Assembly: GCF_024722015.1 (NCBI RefSeq)
Contig: NZ_JANQBD010000003.1
Coordinates: 62,001-126,000, forward strand
Direction: 5' to 3'
From: Paenibacillus radicis (ex Xue et al. 2023)
Lineage (GTDB): Bacteria; Bacillota; Bacilli; Paenibacillales; NBRC-103111
Length of the DNA: 64,000 bases
The translations under genes were made by a program, and so were the position numbers. Of this stretch, positions 10,373 to 19,409 are shown piece after piece. Numbering within the stretch: the stretch's first letter is position 1; each line of letters opens with the position of its first letter. The notes under the pieces are model-generated. The model was not told the origin of the DNA, did no database searches, and worked only from the letters and a program-made list of their open reading frames with translations.

Positions 10373-12709
10373 ATGTTGAAGTGGGTTAGAGCGGTATGTG
10401 CTGTAGCAATAATAATAAGCTCGGTACAACTTGCTGTCTTTGTTTCGGCTGAATCGTACGAGCAGGAGAATAGCAGCATAAAAAGCGAGGCCTACAGCTG
10501 GGGACGGGCTAAGGTGGTAGGCGGCGGTTTTATACCGGGCATTATTTTTAATAAGACGGAAAAAGATTTGATATATGCCCGCACCGACATAGGAGGGGCA
10601 TACCGGTGGGAGCCGACTACCCGTTCATGGACGCAGCTGATGGATTTTGTAAGCGCCAAGGAATGGAATATGCTTGGAGTGGAAAGCTTGGCGACCGATT
10701 CCGTTGATCCCAATCGCTTGTATATCGCCGCAGGAACCTACACTAACGAATGGACTGATATGAACGGCGTTATTCTACGCTCGACGGATAAAGGAAATAC
10801 GTGGAAGAGATCCGAGCTTCCGTTTAAATTCGGCGGTAACATGCCAGGGCGTTCTATGGGAGAGCGGCTTGTGATTGACCCTAACAACAACAGTGTGCTT
10901 TACTTTGGCGCAAGAAGCGGCAATGGCTTATGGAGAAGCGCTGATTTTGGCGAAACATGGAGCAGGGTCGACAGCTTTACGGCAAAAGGCAATTTCATAG
11001 ATGATTATAAGGATAAGGTAGGTGTTGTTTGGGTCACCTTCGATCCTGCGACCGGCACAGCGGATGAAACGACTCAGGTCCTTTATGCAGGCGTTGCCGA
11101 CACCAATCAAAGTATTTATAGGAGTGCGGATGGCGGCCAAACATGGGAGGCTGTTCCAGGCCAACCGAATCAAGGTTTTGTGCCGCATCACGGCGTATTG
11201 GCATCCACAGGTAACTTATTTATTACGTATAACGAAGGCGTAGGTCCATATAACGGCGGTAAAGGAGCTGTATGGAAGCTAAATACGGCAACTGGCGCTT
11301 GGACTGATATCAGTCCTACAGGCAACACGGACAACCCCTATGGAGGTATAACTGTAGATGCACAGCATCCAGACACAGTCATGGCAGCGACGATGAATAA
11401 ATGGTGGCCGGACGATTTCATCTATCGCAGCTTGGACGGTGGCGCTACATGGAAATCCTTCTGGGCTATGGATGAAGGAGGAAAAAGCGGTAGACACAAT
11501 CAATTTTCAATCGATTATTCGATCTCGCCTTGGCTGGATTGGGGGGTTAAAAAACAGCTGCCGGAAACTTCGCCGAAATTAGGATGGATGATTGGTTCTC
11601 TAGAAATCGATCCATTCAATTCAGATCGGCTGCTTTACGGAACCGGTGCCACCTTGTATGGGTCCGAAAACTTGACGGAGCTTGACCAAGACCATCATAT
11701 AGATATTTCCGTATATGCCAACGGCATCGAGGAAACGGCAGTGCTTGGACTTGTCAGTCCTCCTTCAGGAGCGCAGCTTTTAAGCGCGATGGGGGATATT
11801 GGAGGATTCCGACATGGAGACCTAACTTCAGCTCCAGAGATGATAACGAATCCCTATTTGGGCACCAGCACAGATATCGACTATGCCGAATTGAACCCTG
11901 ATATCGTGGTACGAGTTGGCAATCATGATGGCGAAGGGAAAGGGCCAAGAATGGGGGTTTCGACCGACAACGGGAAAACATGGAAATCAGCGACCAACTC
12001 ATGGACAGCGTTGTCTGGCGACCGCACTAACGGAGGTTTAATTGCAGTCGGTGCTGACAGCACCCGCATCGTGTGGAGTCCGGAAGGTGCTGAAGGGATC
12101 AACAGACCGGTTAGCTTTTCTACAGATTTAGGCGCTACATGGACAGCATCCCAGGGAATACCGTCGGGTGCTAGAATATCCTCGGATCGGGTAAATCCAG
12201 TTAAGTTTTACGGGATGCATAATGGAGAATTTTACGTCAGCGTGGACGGCGGAGCTTATTTTTCAAAATCGTCTGCAGTGGGGCTGTCATCTCATTTAAC
12301 GAGTAATTTTAAAGCGATGCCGGGAGTCGAGGGCGATATTTGGATTGCTGCAGCAGGCGATAATAGTCTCTCGGACAGCACGTATGGCCTTTTTCATTCC
12401 AATGATTCAGGCAGCAGCTTTACAAAGCTTGAACATGTGCAGGAGGCAGCCGCAGTTGGGTTTGGTAAGGCAGCACCAGGGCAGGACATAATGGCACTTT
12501 ATGTATATGGGAAAATAGACGATGAATATGGCGCGTTCAGATCAGATGATCAAGGAATAACCTGGGTAAAGATTAGTGATGATGAACACCAGTTTGGTGC
12601 TGTAAATCGAACTATTACAGGTGACCCGCGAGTATACGGACGTGTATATCTCGGAACGAATGGCCTTGGTATCGTCATAGGTGATATAAAGGATACATGG
12701 CAAAAATAA
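10373..12709 (+). CDS. Secreted GH74 xyloglucanase
   Basis: ATG at 10373 is preceded by GGGAGG; the longer frame from 10325 starts inside the GH3 gene region without such a site. The product has 778 residues, with a signal peptide at 1-27 (hydrophobic AVAIIISSVQLAVF, then V-S-A). The rest is a GH74 double seven-bladed propeller. The two catalytic Asp motifs known for GH74 are present: A-R-T-D-I-G-G-A-Y-R-W (Asp near 72) and G-D-I-G-G-F-R-H (Asp near 475). Many Asp-box repeats of the S-x-D-x-G-x-T-W type are visible. GH74 enzymes are endo- or oligo-xyloglucanases, which is the strongest indicator of the locus substrate. Unlike many relatives it carries no dockerin, CBM or SLH tail. Confidence 0.92.
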   Translation: MLKWVRAVCAVAIIISSVQLAVFVSAESYEQENSSIKSEAYSWGRAKVVGGGFIPGIIFNKTEKDLIYARTDIGGAYRWEPTTRSWTQLMDFVSAKEWNMLGVESLATDSVDPNRLYIAAGTYTNEWTDMNGVILRSTDKGNTWKRSELPFKFGGNMPGRSMGERLVIDPNNNSVLYFGARSGNGLWRSADFGETWSRVDSFTAKGNFIDDYKDKVGVVWVTFDPATGTADETTQVLYAGVADTNQSIYRSADGGQTWEAVPGQPNQGFVPHHGVLASTGNLFITYNEGVGPYNGGKGAVWKLNTATGAWTDISPTGNTDNPYGGITVDAQHPDTVMAATMNKWWPDDFIYRSLDGGATWKSFWAMDEGGKSGRHNQFSIDYSISPWLDWGVKKQLPETSPKLGWMIGSLEIDPFNSDRLLYGTGATLYGSENLTELDQDHHIDISVYANGIEETAVLGLVSPPSGAQLLSAMGDIGGFRHGDLTSAPEMITNPYLGTSTDIDYAELNPDIVVRVGNHDGEGKGPRMGVSTDNGKTWKSATNSWTALSGDRTNGGLIAVGADSTRIVWSPEGAEGINRPVSFSTDLGATWTASQGIPSGARISSDRVNPVKFYGMHNGEFYVSVDGGAYFSKSSAVGLSSHLTSNFKAMPGVEGDIWIAAAGDNSLSDSTYGLFHSNDSGSSFTKLEHVQEAAAVGFGKAAPGQDIMALYVYGKIDDEYGAFRSDDQGITWVKISDDEHQFGAVNRTITGDPRVYGRVYLGTNGLGIVIGDIKDTWQK

Positions 12710-12989
12710 GGTTGGATCGACGGTCTGTTCTTGTCTAATAGATAAAATGACAGACAATAGCTTAGCTATCTCTGTTAATGACTTAAACAAATGATAAAGA
12801 TATTGAATTCACTGAAAGGATAACTAACCTACAATAAAAGTCAGAGAAGAAATTTACATAGAATTGAAGCTGAGGAGACCTAGTAGTGAATAATAATTAT
12901 TCAACGGTGGTAAACCGAACGAATTTAAGAAGTAATCTAATGAGCTGACCGGTTCTTTATCTAGGGTGCTGGGGCTTCATGTAAGTCAT

Positions 12990-13635
12990 CGGGAAATTAA
13001 CGGAGTATGCAGGTGAAATTCCCACACTGTTCGAGCAATCCCGGCAAGCAGCGCGGTATCGGGATATGCAAGAGAGTCGGCAAATTATTGATATGGAAGA
13101 AGCAGCACAAAGCACCCGCCATCCAGCTCAGTATCCTTTTGCTGCGGAAAAGGAGCTGCTGCAGATGATGAGACTTGGGCTGGAGCGGGAGTTATACGTG
13201 TAGCTCGACCGTTTCGTCGCTGAGTTGGAGGGCAGCGCGGATTGGGAGATGACGGTTCGCCAATCGCTGTTCCAACTCCTATACGGCATTAGCATATGCT
13301 GATTGAATCAAGCTTCCACCAGCATCCATTACTTACAAATGGAAATTTACTGGAAGACATGCTGAGCATGCAGGAGACGTCAATTTTAAAAAAATGGGTA
13401 AAGCAGCACGTGATGGCTCCTTACCTGGAGCAGATCCAGACAATCCAGAACAAATATTCGTGAAAACTAGTTGAGCAGGTCATCAGGTTGGTGAATGAAA
13501 GATATCGTGAGGATCTGTCGCTGGATGAATGCGCGCAGGCTGCAGCAACGAATCCTTATACGCTGAGCAGAGGATTCAAGCAGGTCACGGGCTTCAATTT
13601 TGTGGATTATTTGACCCATGTTACAAAAGGACTTG
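12990..13635 (+). pseudogene. Decayed AraC-family regulator (Paenibacillus long type)
   Basis: Reading across stops gives a protein-like path. A middle region (E-Y-A-G-E-I-P-T-L-F-E-Q, then Y-P-F-A-A-E-K-E-L-L-Q-M-M) is followed by R-L-V-N-E-R-Y, D-L-S-L-D-E-C-A and N-P-Y-T-L-S-R-G-F-K-Q-V-T-G, typical of an AraC HTH domain. In-frame stops occur near 13201 and 13301, with a frameshift between 13301 and 13375 and a stop near 13461. The HTH is cut after D-Y-L-T-H-V, where TnpB-like sequence begins. It follows GH74, so it was plausibly a regulator of the upstream hydrolases. The 61-residue open frame at 13488-13673 is a chimera of this remnant and the IS remnant. Confidence 0.75.
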
Positions 13636-14060
13636 TTAAGAAAGGGAGCAATATCCGATATAAAGCAAGCTGAAGGTTGCCAAACTTCATGAAAAAATAG
13701 CGAATCAACGAAAAGACTTCTTGCACAAAACGTCAACCAAAATGATAAGCGATAACTAAGTGATCGTTATGGAAGACTTGCGTGTAAAGAACATGATGCA
13801 GAGTCACAAATTAGCTAAAGCCATATCCGAAGTATCTTGGAGCATGTTTGTTCGATGCTCGAATATAAGGCTAACTGGCATGGCAGAAAAATGATAATTG
13901 CACCTAAAAACTTTGCAGGTAGCCAATTAGTGAAAGACCTTGCTGTATGTGAATGAACTTGTCTTGAATGTCACACACAACTAGCCTATAAGCTTGGGTA
14001 AACTTGGAGGCAGTAAACTCCCAAGAAGCATCCACCTCTTAGGTGGTTTGTAGTTCACTA
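13636..14060 (+). pseudogene. tnpB: IS200/IS605-family TnpB remnant with 3' end hairpin
   Basis: The reading frame gives K-L-K-V-A-K-L-H-E-K-I-A-N-Q-R-K, then V-I-V-M-E-D-L-R-V-K-N-M and L-A-K-A-I-S-E-V-S-W. After a +1 shift it gives L-E-Y-K-A-N-W-H-G-R-K, matching the C-terminal half of IS605 OrfB/TnpB. A stop at about 13756, a frameshift at about 13850 and loss of the Cys zinc-finger part show decay. At 14032-14046 a hairpin (CCACCT / AGGTGG) sits in the GAAGCATCCACCT...GTAGTTCAC context typical of IS605-type right ends. No TnpA is present. The element end is placed near 14060. Confidence 0.75.
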
Positions 14061-14139
14061 CAGAGATAGGAATGCTGCTGCAAACCATCTGAAATTAGCA
14101 ATGTAAATGGCACGTATTACTCTTAATTATAAAGAAAAA

Positions 14140-14178
14140 GTACAGTCTCCTCAAAAAATAAATTGAGAAAATCTGTAC
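14140..14178. repeat. Imperfect inverted repeat, possible terminator
   Basis: GTACAG...CTGTAC arms with an inner CTCAA/TTGAG pairing enclose an AT-rich loop between the IS remnant and the end of the GH31 gene. It may terminate GH31 transcription or be an old element end. The rest of 14060-14329 shows nothing recognisable. Confidence 0.4.
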
Positions 14179-14329
14179 CTTACTTTCATTTAGAGGTCTT
14201 TTCAGTAGCCTCGTTTTTAGGGAATGTATTTGTTAAAATTGATATTCATTAGCCTAGAGGAACCGCCGTTGCGATTCAATCTCAACTCTGATTTCTAAGG
14301 ACATTGGCTAGCCGCTTCTATAATCTCGA

Positions 14330-16651
14330 TTACAACCTTATTACAATGTGCGATGTACCAGATTCTGGAGTAAGCACGATGCCATATGCAGAATTTGAGT
14401 AGGATGAACCTTCTATGGCAGAGATTAAATGTATACTTCTTAATACAATCGTGTAGGGTTTAGTTCCACTTTGAATAGAGAATTCAATAAGATCTACCTT
14501 CCGTACTGCTGTTACGGTTAATTGAAGATTTGCTTGCATGTCAAAAATATTCGTTTCAGCAATGGCTCCGTCCTGCAATTCAAACAAATGAAAAGACACT
14601 CCGTCCTCATAATCGTAATCTGGCTTCTGATCATTTGCACCTACGGCAAGCAACGTATTAGGTTTAACTAGCAAGGGCAGCGTCATGTAGTCATGCGTTT
14701 CTTCCTGCCATTTACCACCTTCAATAACTTGTCCGCTGAAGTAATCAGTCCAACGTCCTTCGGGAACATAATACATCACATGTCCTTGATCATTAAAGAT
14801 TGGGGCTACCAGCAGGTTGTCTCCCAACATGTATTGCGTATCCAGGTGATGAGTGGATGGATCTGCCGGAAAATCCAGTACCATTGCACGCATCATCGGT
14901 ATACCCATTTCTGTGGATTGGATAGCACTTGCAAACAGATAAGGCATTAAAGTACTTTTTAGCTTTGTAAAATGTCTGAGAACATCTACTGCTTCTTCGT
15001 CAAATAGCCATGGAACACGGTAAGATTCATTACCATGCAGACGACTGTGAGAGGACAGCAAGCCAAAAGCTACCCAGCGCTTATAAATATCAGGCGGTGC
15101 CGTTTTTTCAAATCCGCTGATGTCATGGCTCCAGAATCCGAAACCGGATAACCCGAGCGAGAGGCCGCCACGGAGTGACTCCGCCATGGAGTCGTAATTG
15201 GCAGAGCAATCTCCACCCCAGTGTACCGGGAATTGCTGCCCTCCTGCAGTAGCGGAGCGGGCAAATAACATAGCCTCATTCTTGCCGAGCTTTTCTTCCA
15301 GCACTTCAAATACGGCCTTATTGTATAGGAATGTATAGTAGTTATGCATTTTAAATGGATCTGAACCATCGTGGTATTTGACATTGGTCGGGATGCGCTC
15401 TCCGAAATCTGTTTTGAAGCAATCCACTCCCATATCGATTAGCCGTCTTAAATGGCTCTTGTACCATTCCGTAGCTTCTGGATTGGTGAAATCGACAAGT
15501 CCCATGCCTGCCTGCCACAAATCCCACTGCCAAATGTGATCATCCAAAGTTTTGATTAAAAATCCTTTGTCCATTCCTTCTTGAAAGAGCAGTGATTTCT
15601 GACCAATATACGAGTTGATCCAAACACAAATCTTGAGTCCCTTGTCCTTCAATCGTTTGAGCATACCCACCGGATCAGGGAACATATCGGCGTCCCACTC
15701 AAAGTTGGTCCATTGGTATTCCTTCATCCAAAAACAATCAAAGTGGAATACATGCAGCGGAAGCTCTCGCTCGATCATTCCGTCAATGAAGCTGTTCACG
15801 GTAGCTTCGTCATAATCCGTTGTGAAGGAGGTCGTTAACCACAGACCAAAGGACCAGGCTGGTGGAAGAGCGGGTTTGCCGGAAAGTTTCGTGTAATTAT
15901 TCAGAACATCTTTTAGCGTTTTGCCACCTACAATGAAATAGTCAATACTTTCGCCGGGCACGCTGAACTGGACTTTGGACACGACTTCAGAACCGACCTC
16001 GAAAGATACATGCTCAGGATGATTGACGAACACGCCATATCCTTTACTTGATAAGTAGAAGGGCACATTTTTGTAAGACTGCTCACTGCTGGTACCGCCA
16101 TCTTCGTTCCAAATATCCACTGATTGGCCGTTTTTCACTAAATTCGTAAATCTTTCTCCAAGTCCATAAATATGCTCACCAATTCCAAGATCGAGCTGCT
16201 CGCGAAAGTAAATCTCTTTATTAGCCGTAGTTATATGCCCCGCACCTTTATTGTTTGTACCGGTTAGACGGTGCTCTTCAAAGAAGAATTCGGCCCCCCA
16301 AGTGTTGTGTTTGTTTATTTTTACGCTTAAACCGCCAGATTTCATCGTTACATGGTTTTTGCTGCCATTGAAAGAAACAGGCGTCTGTGGATTTTCGAAT
16401 ATTTCAAAAGCTGGCCCTTTTGAGCTTTTGCCTGCATGATGAGTCCAACGAACACGGATGACATCGGGAATAGGTGAGCTAAATTCACAAGTCAACATCG
16501 CCCCATTTAAGGTATCACCTTTTCGCTCAATTTTCCGGGCGGCAGCATACACAGTCAGACTGCTATCATTTTGTTGTACATCGCGGACATCGACAGGATT
16601 AAGGATCGTATATCCTTCCTTTACCATCCAATAGCCGTTAGAAAATTTCAT
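14330..16651 (-). CDS. GH31 alpha-xylosidase, YicI type
   Basis: A 773-residue intracellular GH31 enzyme; no signal peptide. Three ATGs cluster at 16660, 16657 and 16651. The last lies 9 nt after GAAGGG and gives M-K-F-S-N-G-Y-W, matching the start of E. coli YicI (M-K-I-S-D-G-N-W), so it was chosen. An N-terminal beta-sandwich precedes the barrel. The nucleophile motif K-T-D-F-G-E-R-I-P has its Asp at residue 415 (YicI D416), and the acid/base Asp lies in H-W-G-G-D-C. The W-S-H-D-I-S-G-F motif and C-terminal beta domains follow. YicI-type enzymes remove alpha-1,6-xylose from xyloglucan oligosaccharides, which fits the GH74/GH5 neighbours. It is divergent from an AraC gene, its probable regulator. 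Confidence 0.9.
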   Translation of the reverse strand: MKFSNGYWMVKEGYTILNPVDVRDVQQNDSSLTVYAAARKIERKGDTLNGAMLTCEFSSPIPDVIRVRWTHHAGKSSKGPAFEIFENPQTPVSFNGSKNHVTMKSGGLSVKINKHNTWGAEFFFEEHRLTGTNNKGAGHITTANKEIYFREQLDLGIGEHIYGLGERFTNLVKNGQSVDIWNEDGGTSSEQSYKNVPFYLSSKGYGVFVNHPEHVSFEVGSEVVSKVQFSVPGESIDYFIVGGKTLKDVLNNYTKLSGKPALPPAWSFGLWLTTSFTTDYDEATVNSFIDGMIERELPLHVFHFDCFWMKEYQWTNFEWDADMFPDPVGMLKRLKDKGLKICVWINSYIGQKSLLFQEGMDKGFLIKTLDDHIWQWDLWQAGMGLVDFTNPEATEWYKSHLRRLIDMGVDCFKTDFGERIPTNVKYHDGSDPFKMHNYYTFLYNKAVFEVLEEKLGKNEAMLFARSATAGGQQFPVHWGGDCSANYDSMAESLRGGLSLGLSGFGFWSHDISGFEKTAPPDIYKRWVAFGLLSSHSRLHGNESYRVPWLFDEEAVDVLRHFTKLKSTLMPYLFASAIQSTEMGIPMMRAMVLDFPADPSTHHLDTQYMLGDNLLVAPIFNDQGHVMYYVPEGRWTDYFSGQVIEGGKWQEETHDYMTLPLLVKPNTLLAVGANDQKPDYDYEDGVSFHLFELQDGAIAETNIFDMQANLQLTVTAVRKVDLIEFSIQSGTKPYTIVLRSIHLISAIEGSSYSNSAYGIVLTPESGTSHIVIRL

Positions 16652-16785
16652 TGCCATCATCCCTTCGAAGTATAATAATATAATTATATTGATTCGTCCT
16701 CCAATTTCCTTTCGTTATATTGTGAAGAATTATTAGGATATTGACATTTGTTTTATTATTATGCAAAGGGAGGTCCTACCACGAT
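16652..16785. promoter_or_regulatory. Divergent promoter region between GH31 and AraC genes
   Basis: This 134-bp AT-rich segment separates the two divergent starts. It contains TATAATAATATAATTATA near 16671-16688 and a TTGACA hexamer at 16741, plausible sigma-A elements. AraC proteins of this type usually bind between such gene pairs, but no clean operator repeat was recognised. Confidence 0.5.
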
Positions 16786-17691
16786 ATGCAACAAGCAAAT
16801 TTAAAAGAGGACCGTATACACGGTGATCCGCTTTATCCGATCCGAGTTTATGAAATCTCCTGCCAGCCAGGCGAACAACTGCTTGAACTTCATTGGCATG
16901 ATGAACTGGAGTTTCTAATGCTTACAAAGGGACATGCGGTATTTCGTGTTTCTATGGATGAATATGAATTGGAAGCTGGGGAAGCCATTTTCGTGAATTC
17001 AGGTCAACTTCATTCGGGTTATATTTCCGCAAACGAAGAATGTTTCTTCACCGCCGTGGTGTTTCATTTGGATATTCTGGGGGGCGATCGGTTTGACCTT
17101 GTTCGTGAGAAATATATTAACCCGCTAATCCAGCAAAAATATGTCATACCTGCCCATATTAGCAAACGTACTGCAAGCGAGAGGGAGTTATTGGGACTGT
17201 TGATGCAAGTGTTCGATTTGAATTTAAATGAAAGGTCATTATATGAGCTTTCCACAAAAGCAGTGTTGCAAATGATTATTTCGAATCTAATTATGCTGGG
17301 AGGGCCTACTTTTCGTGAATTCCCGCTTTCCGTCAACCATAAGGATATTGATAGATTAAAGCTGATTATTGAATATATGCAAGTGAACTATAGCAATCCG
17401 ATTCGTTTACAGGATCTAGCCAAGATTGTTTCTTTCAGCGAGTCTTATTTCTGCCGGTATTTTAAGGGTTTTACAGGAAAAAGCCCACTGGAATATTTAA
17501 ACCAGTTGCGAGCGCAAAGAGCAGCTTTACTGCTGAAGGATACAAATAAGAAGATTACTGAGATTTCGTTAGATGTCGGATTTAATACCTTAAGTTATTT
17601 TATAGGAGTGTTTAAGACTCATTTTGGCTATACACCTTCAGAATATAGAAAAAGATTAAAGTCTAGCCCACCCACGTTATTCATATCTTGA
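16786..17691 (+). CDS. AraC-family regulator with cupin sensor domain
   Basis: ATG at 16786 follows AAAGGGAGG by 12 nt; the longer frame from 16741 starts with TTG in the promoter. The product has 301 residues. An N-terminal cupin-like domain (L-H-W-H-D-E-L-E near the start, E-A-G-E-A-I-F-V-N-S-G-Q-L-H) would bind a sugar. The C-terminal double HTH (about 195-295) shows L-Q-D-L-A, S-E-S-Y-F-C-R-Y-F-K and I-T-E-I-S-L-D-V-G-F, then F-G-Y-T-P-S-E-Y-R. Single-gene AraC regulators divergent from a hydrolase usually activate it in the presence of the oligosaccharide. It likely controls the GH31 gene and perhaps the whole xyloglucan locus. Confidence 0.88.
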   Translation: MQQANLKEDRIHGDPLYPIRVYEISCQPGEQLLELHWHDELEFLMLTKGHAVFRVSMDEYELEAGEAIFVNSGQLHSGYISANEECFFTAVVFHLDILGGDRFDLVREKYINPLIQQKYVIPAHISKRTASERELLGLLMQVFDLNLNERSLYELSTKAVLQMIISNLIMLGGPTFREFPLSVNHKDIDRLKLIIEYMQVNYSNPIRLQDLAKIVSFSESYFCRYFKGFTGKSPLEYLNQLRAQRAALLLKDTNKKITEISLDVGFNTLSYFIGVFKTHFGYTPSEYRKRLKSSPPTLFIS

Positions 17692-18010
17692 CTTTGATCT
17701 CAAAAAAACAAAGTTAAAGCTGGTGCAACCAGTCAAAAAGGGTTAATCTCCCATAAGTGCTACCCATATTGGGTGCGACAGTCTGTGATGCACCGTGATG
17801 GTTGGAGTCAGACTAACGGTTGGGCTCTAATGGCACCATAGTTTATAGACCTTCTTCTCCCAGCCCTCGTAGAAGTATTAACAGATTTTACCCATTTTCA
17901 CCCTCTGTGGTGCAGCGTTGATTGCGCTGCATGTACGGCAAACGGGTACGTCAATTACAAATCCAACCTAGTTGAGGCTGCAATTATTTTAAGTCTTTAA
18001 TTCTAAGTGA
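17692..18010. other. Unassigned non-coding stretch with a hairpin
   Basis: No convincing gene is visible in these 319 bases. A 7-bp stem (TGCAGCG / CGCTGCA, 17911-17931) is the only clear structure. Because it lies between AraC and a 5'-truncated acetyltransferase, it may be scar DNA of a lost element. The family is not recognised. Confidence 0.4.
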
Positions 18011-18346
18011 ATGATTAAAAGTATAAGAGAGAGGATTAGCGCATATTTAAAACGCAATCCAGAGTTCAGTACTGTCGCTAAGAAGGGTAATGATATTATA
18101 GGAACGGTATTATGTGGTCATGATGGGCGAAGCGGCTCACTATATCATGTTGCTGTTTCGGAAGAGTATCGACATAAAGGAATAGCAAACGAAATGGTTC
18201 AGCGAAGTCTTTCTTTACTCAAACAAGAGGGTTTTGGTCACGCTATGTTGTTCGCATACTTTGAAAATACAACTGCAATTCAGTATTGGAAAAAGAATGG
18301 GTGGGAAGCTTTGCCTGACGTCCTATATCATTACAAGCACTTATAA
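18011..18346 (+). pseudogene. GNAT acetyltransferase, N-terminally truncated
   Basis: The frame encodes 111 residues starting at R-E-R-I-S-A-Y-L-K-R-N-P, which in this GNAT group is normally about 30-45 residues into the protein. The rest is intact: G-T-V-L-C-G-H-D-G-R, the acetyl-CoA loop R-H-K-G-I-A-N, and A-I-Q-Y-W-K-K-N-G-W. No ribosome site precedes 18011, and the upstream DNA does not encode the missing strand-helix part. It is probably a truncated, non-functional acetyltransferase, although translation from the internal ATG cannot be excluded. Confidence 0.6.
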
Positions 18347-18616
18347 AGAGGTTTTATTGGCCATTGAGCTATCGGAGTACGTTAGTGGAATTACCAACTA
18401 AGACGCGGCTGCCAGCACAATTCGGCAGCCACGTTATGTTAAACATTCCTATTAAGGCTAAGAAATCGTCTTTGTCAAAAAAGGAGCGCCTCGGTATGAT
18501 GGGTTTGTCCAACTTAGCAAATTGGCTTACAAACAAAGGATATAACATCGTCCAAGTGAATCCTGCCACGACCAAAAGAAACAAAGAGAACCGAGATAAT
18601 TCCCCTTCCAAGAGTT

Positions 18617-18656
18617 GACCAGTTTCTTGTCATTTATCGGATCAATTTCTTGTCAT
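18617..18656. repeat. Two direct copies of TTTCTTGTCAT
   Basis: TTTCTTGTCAT occurs at 18623-18633 and 18646-18656, 23 bp apart. The core TTCTTGTCA recurs in the inverted repeat at 27730-27775. Closely spaced terminal repeats of this sort are found at ends of some insertion sequences (IS21 family, for example), so this may be an element end. No transposase is adjacent. Confidence 0.4.
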
Positions 18657-18731
18657 CCGACATCATCATTAGACAACCGACATGCTGGAGGAAAGTAACA
18701 AAAAGTATGTTCAAGTGTTCAGCTCCCTCAG

Positions 18732-18850
18732 AGCAGACTGCCCCGGCAGTCTGCTTTGTTCGTTGAAGTAACTGGGAACTATAGTTTAATCACGACATGA
18801 AGGCAGACGGCACACGATCGGCTGCCTTTGTCAGTGAAAGTAATGGGCAG
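18732..18850. repeat. Tandem pair of about 68-bp hairpin repeats
   Basis: Unit 1 has a perfect 11-bp stem (AGCAGACTGCC / GGCAGTCTGCT, 18732-18755). Unit 2 has AAGGCAG / CTGCCTT (18800-18828). Each is followed by related sequence: GTTGAAGTAACTGGG, then GTGAAAGTAATGGG. Hairpin starts are 68 bp apart, showing a diverged tandem duplication. The first stem plus TTTGTT could also act as a terminator. No gene is visible from 18619 to 18974. Confidence 0.6.
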
Positions 18851-18974
18851 GATAATGGAAAAAATAGGAAGGAGATCGGTACGTTTTTGAGGAATATATA
18901 GTTACATATGACCGGCTAGTAAAACCCCCCTAACCTATTTTCAATATATAACTCTTTAACAAAGGAGATAAAAA

Positions 18975-19373
18975 GTGTACGAAGATTTTTTGGAAAACTT
19001 TCAAACTAACACACCAATCTCAAAAAGGGATATTGAAGACGTAGAAACAATGCTTCGGATTAAATTTCCAGTTGATTATGTTGAATTTATGTTACAGACA
19101 AATGGTGGAGAAGGTACGATTGGTGAAAGTGGTTATTTAAGGTTGTGGAAGATAGGTGAGATAGTTCAAGGTAACGTGGAATATTCGGTTCATGAATTAG
19201 CACCCGGTTTAATTATAATAGGTTCAGATGGCGGTGGAGCTGCATACGGATATAATTTTCAAAATGAAAGTTCAACGTTAGTAGAGGTTGATTTTATAGG
19301 TATGGATATTGATTCCCCATTTTATAGTACTAAAAAATTTATTGAATTTATTGAGTATCTTTTTAACAACTGA
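18975..19373 (+). CDS. SMI1/KNR4 (SUKH) family protein
   Basis: It starts at GTG 18975 after AAAGGAGA (6-nt spacing) and has 132 residues. It shows the SUKH pattern: I-x-x-V-E-x-x-L-x-x-x-F-P-x-D-Y near the N-terminus, N-G-G-E-G, then L-W-K-I-G-E-I and I-I-I-G-S-D-G-G-G-A-A-Y-G-Y, ending in F-I-E-F-I-E-Y-L. SUKH proteins are often immunity proteins for contact-dependent or polymorphic toxins, and are commonly left as orphans. No toxin gene is adjacent, so an orphan immunity role is inference. The gene sits among decayed mobile DNA and is AT-rich. Confidence 0.75.
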   Translation: MYEDFLENFQTNTPISKRDIEDVETMLRIKFPVDYVEFMLQTNGGEGTIGESGYLRLWKIGEIVQGNVEYSVHELAPGLIIIGSDGGGAAYGYNFQNESSTLVEVDFIGMDIDSPFYSTKKFIEFIEYLFNN

Positions 19374-19409
19374 CACTGATTATATCTAAATATTAAAGGG
19401 AATGAGAAG

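Noticed and set aside
17692..18010. Group II intron 5' end (GTGCGAC near 17773)
   Set aside because: Only a seven-base resemblance; no intron domain V hairpin or maturase frame is visible.
18364..18618. 84-codon frame
   Set aside because: It starts at TTG without ribosome site, matches nothing I recognise and lies in decayed mobile DNA; a similar-length antisense frame exists.
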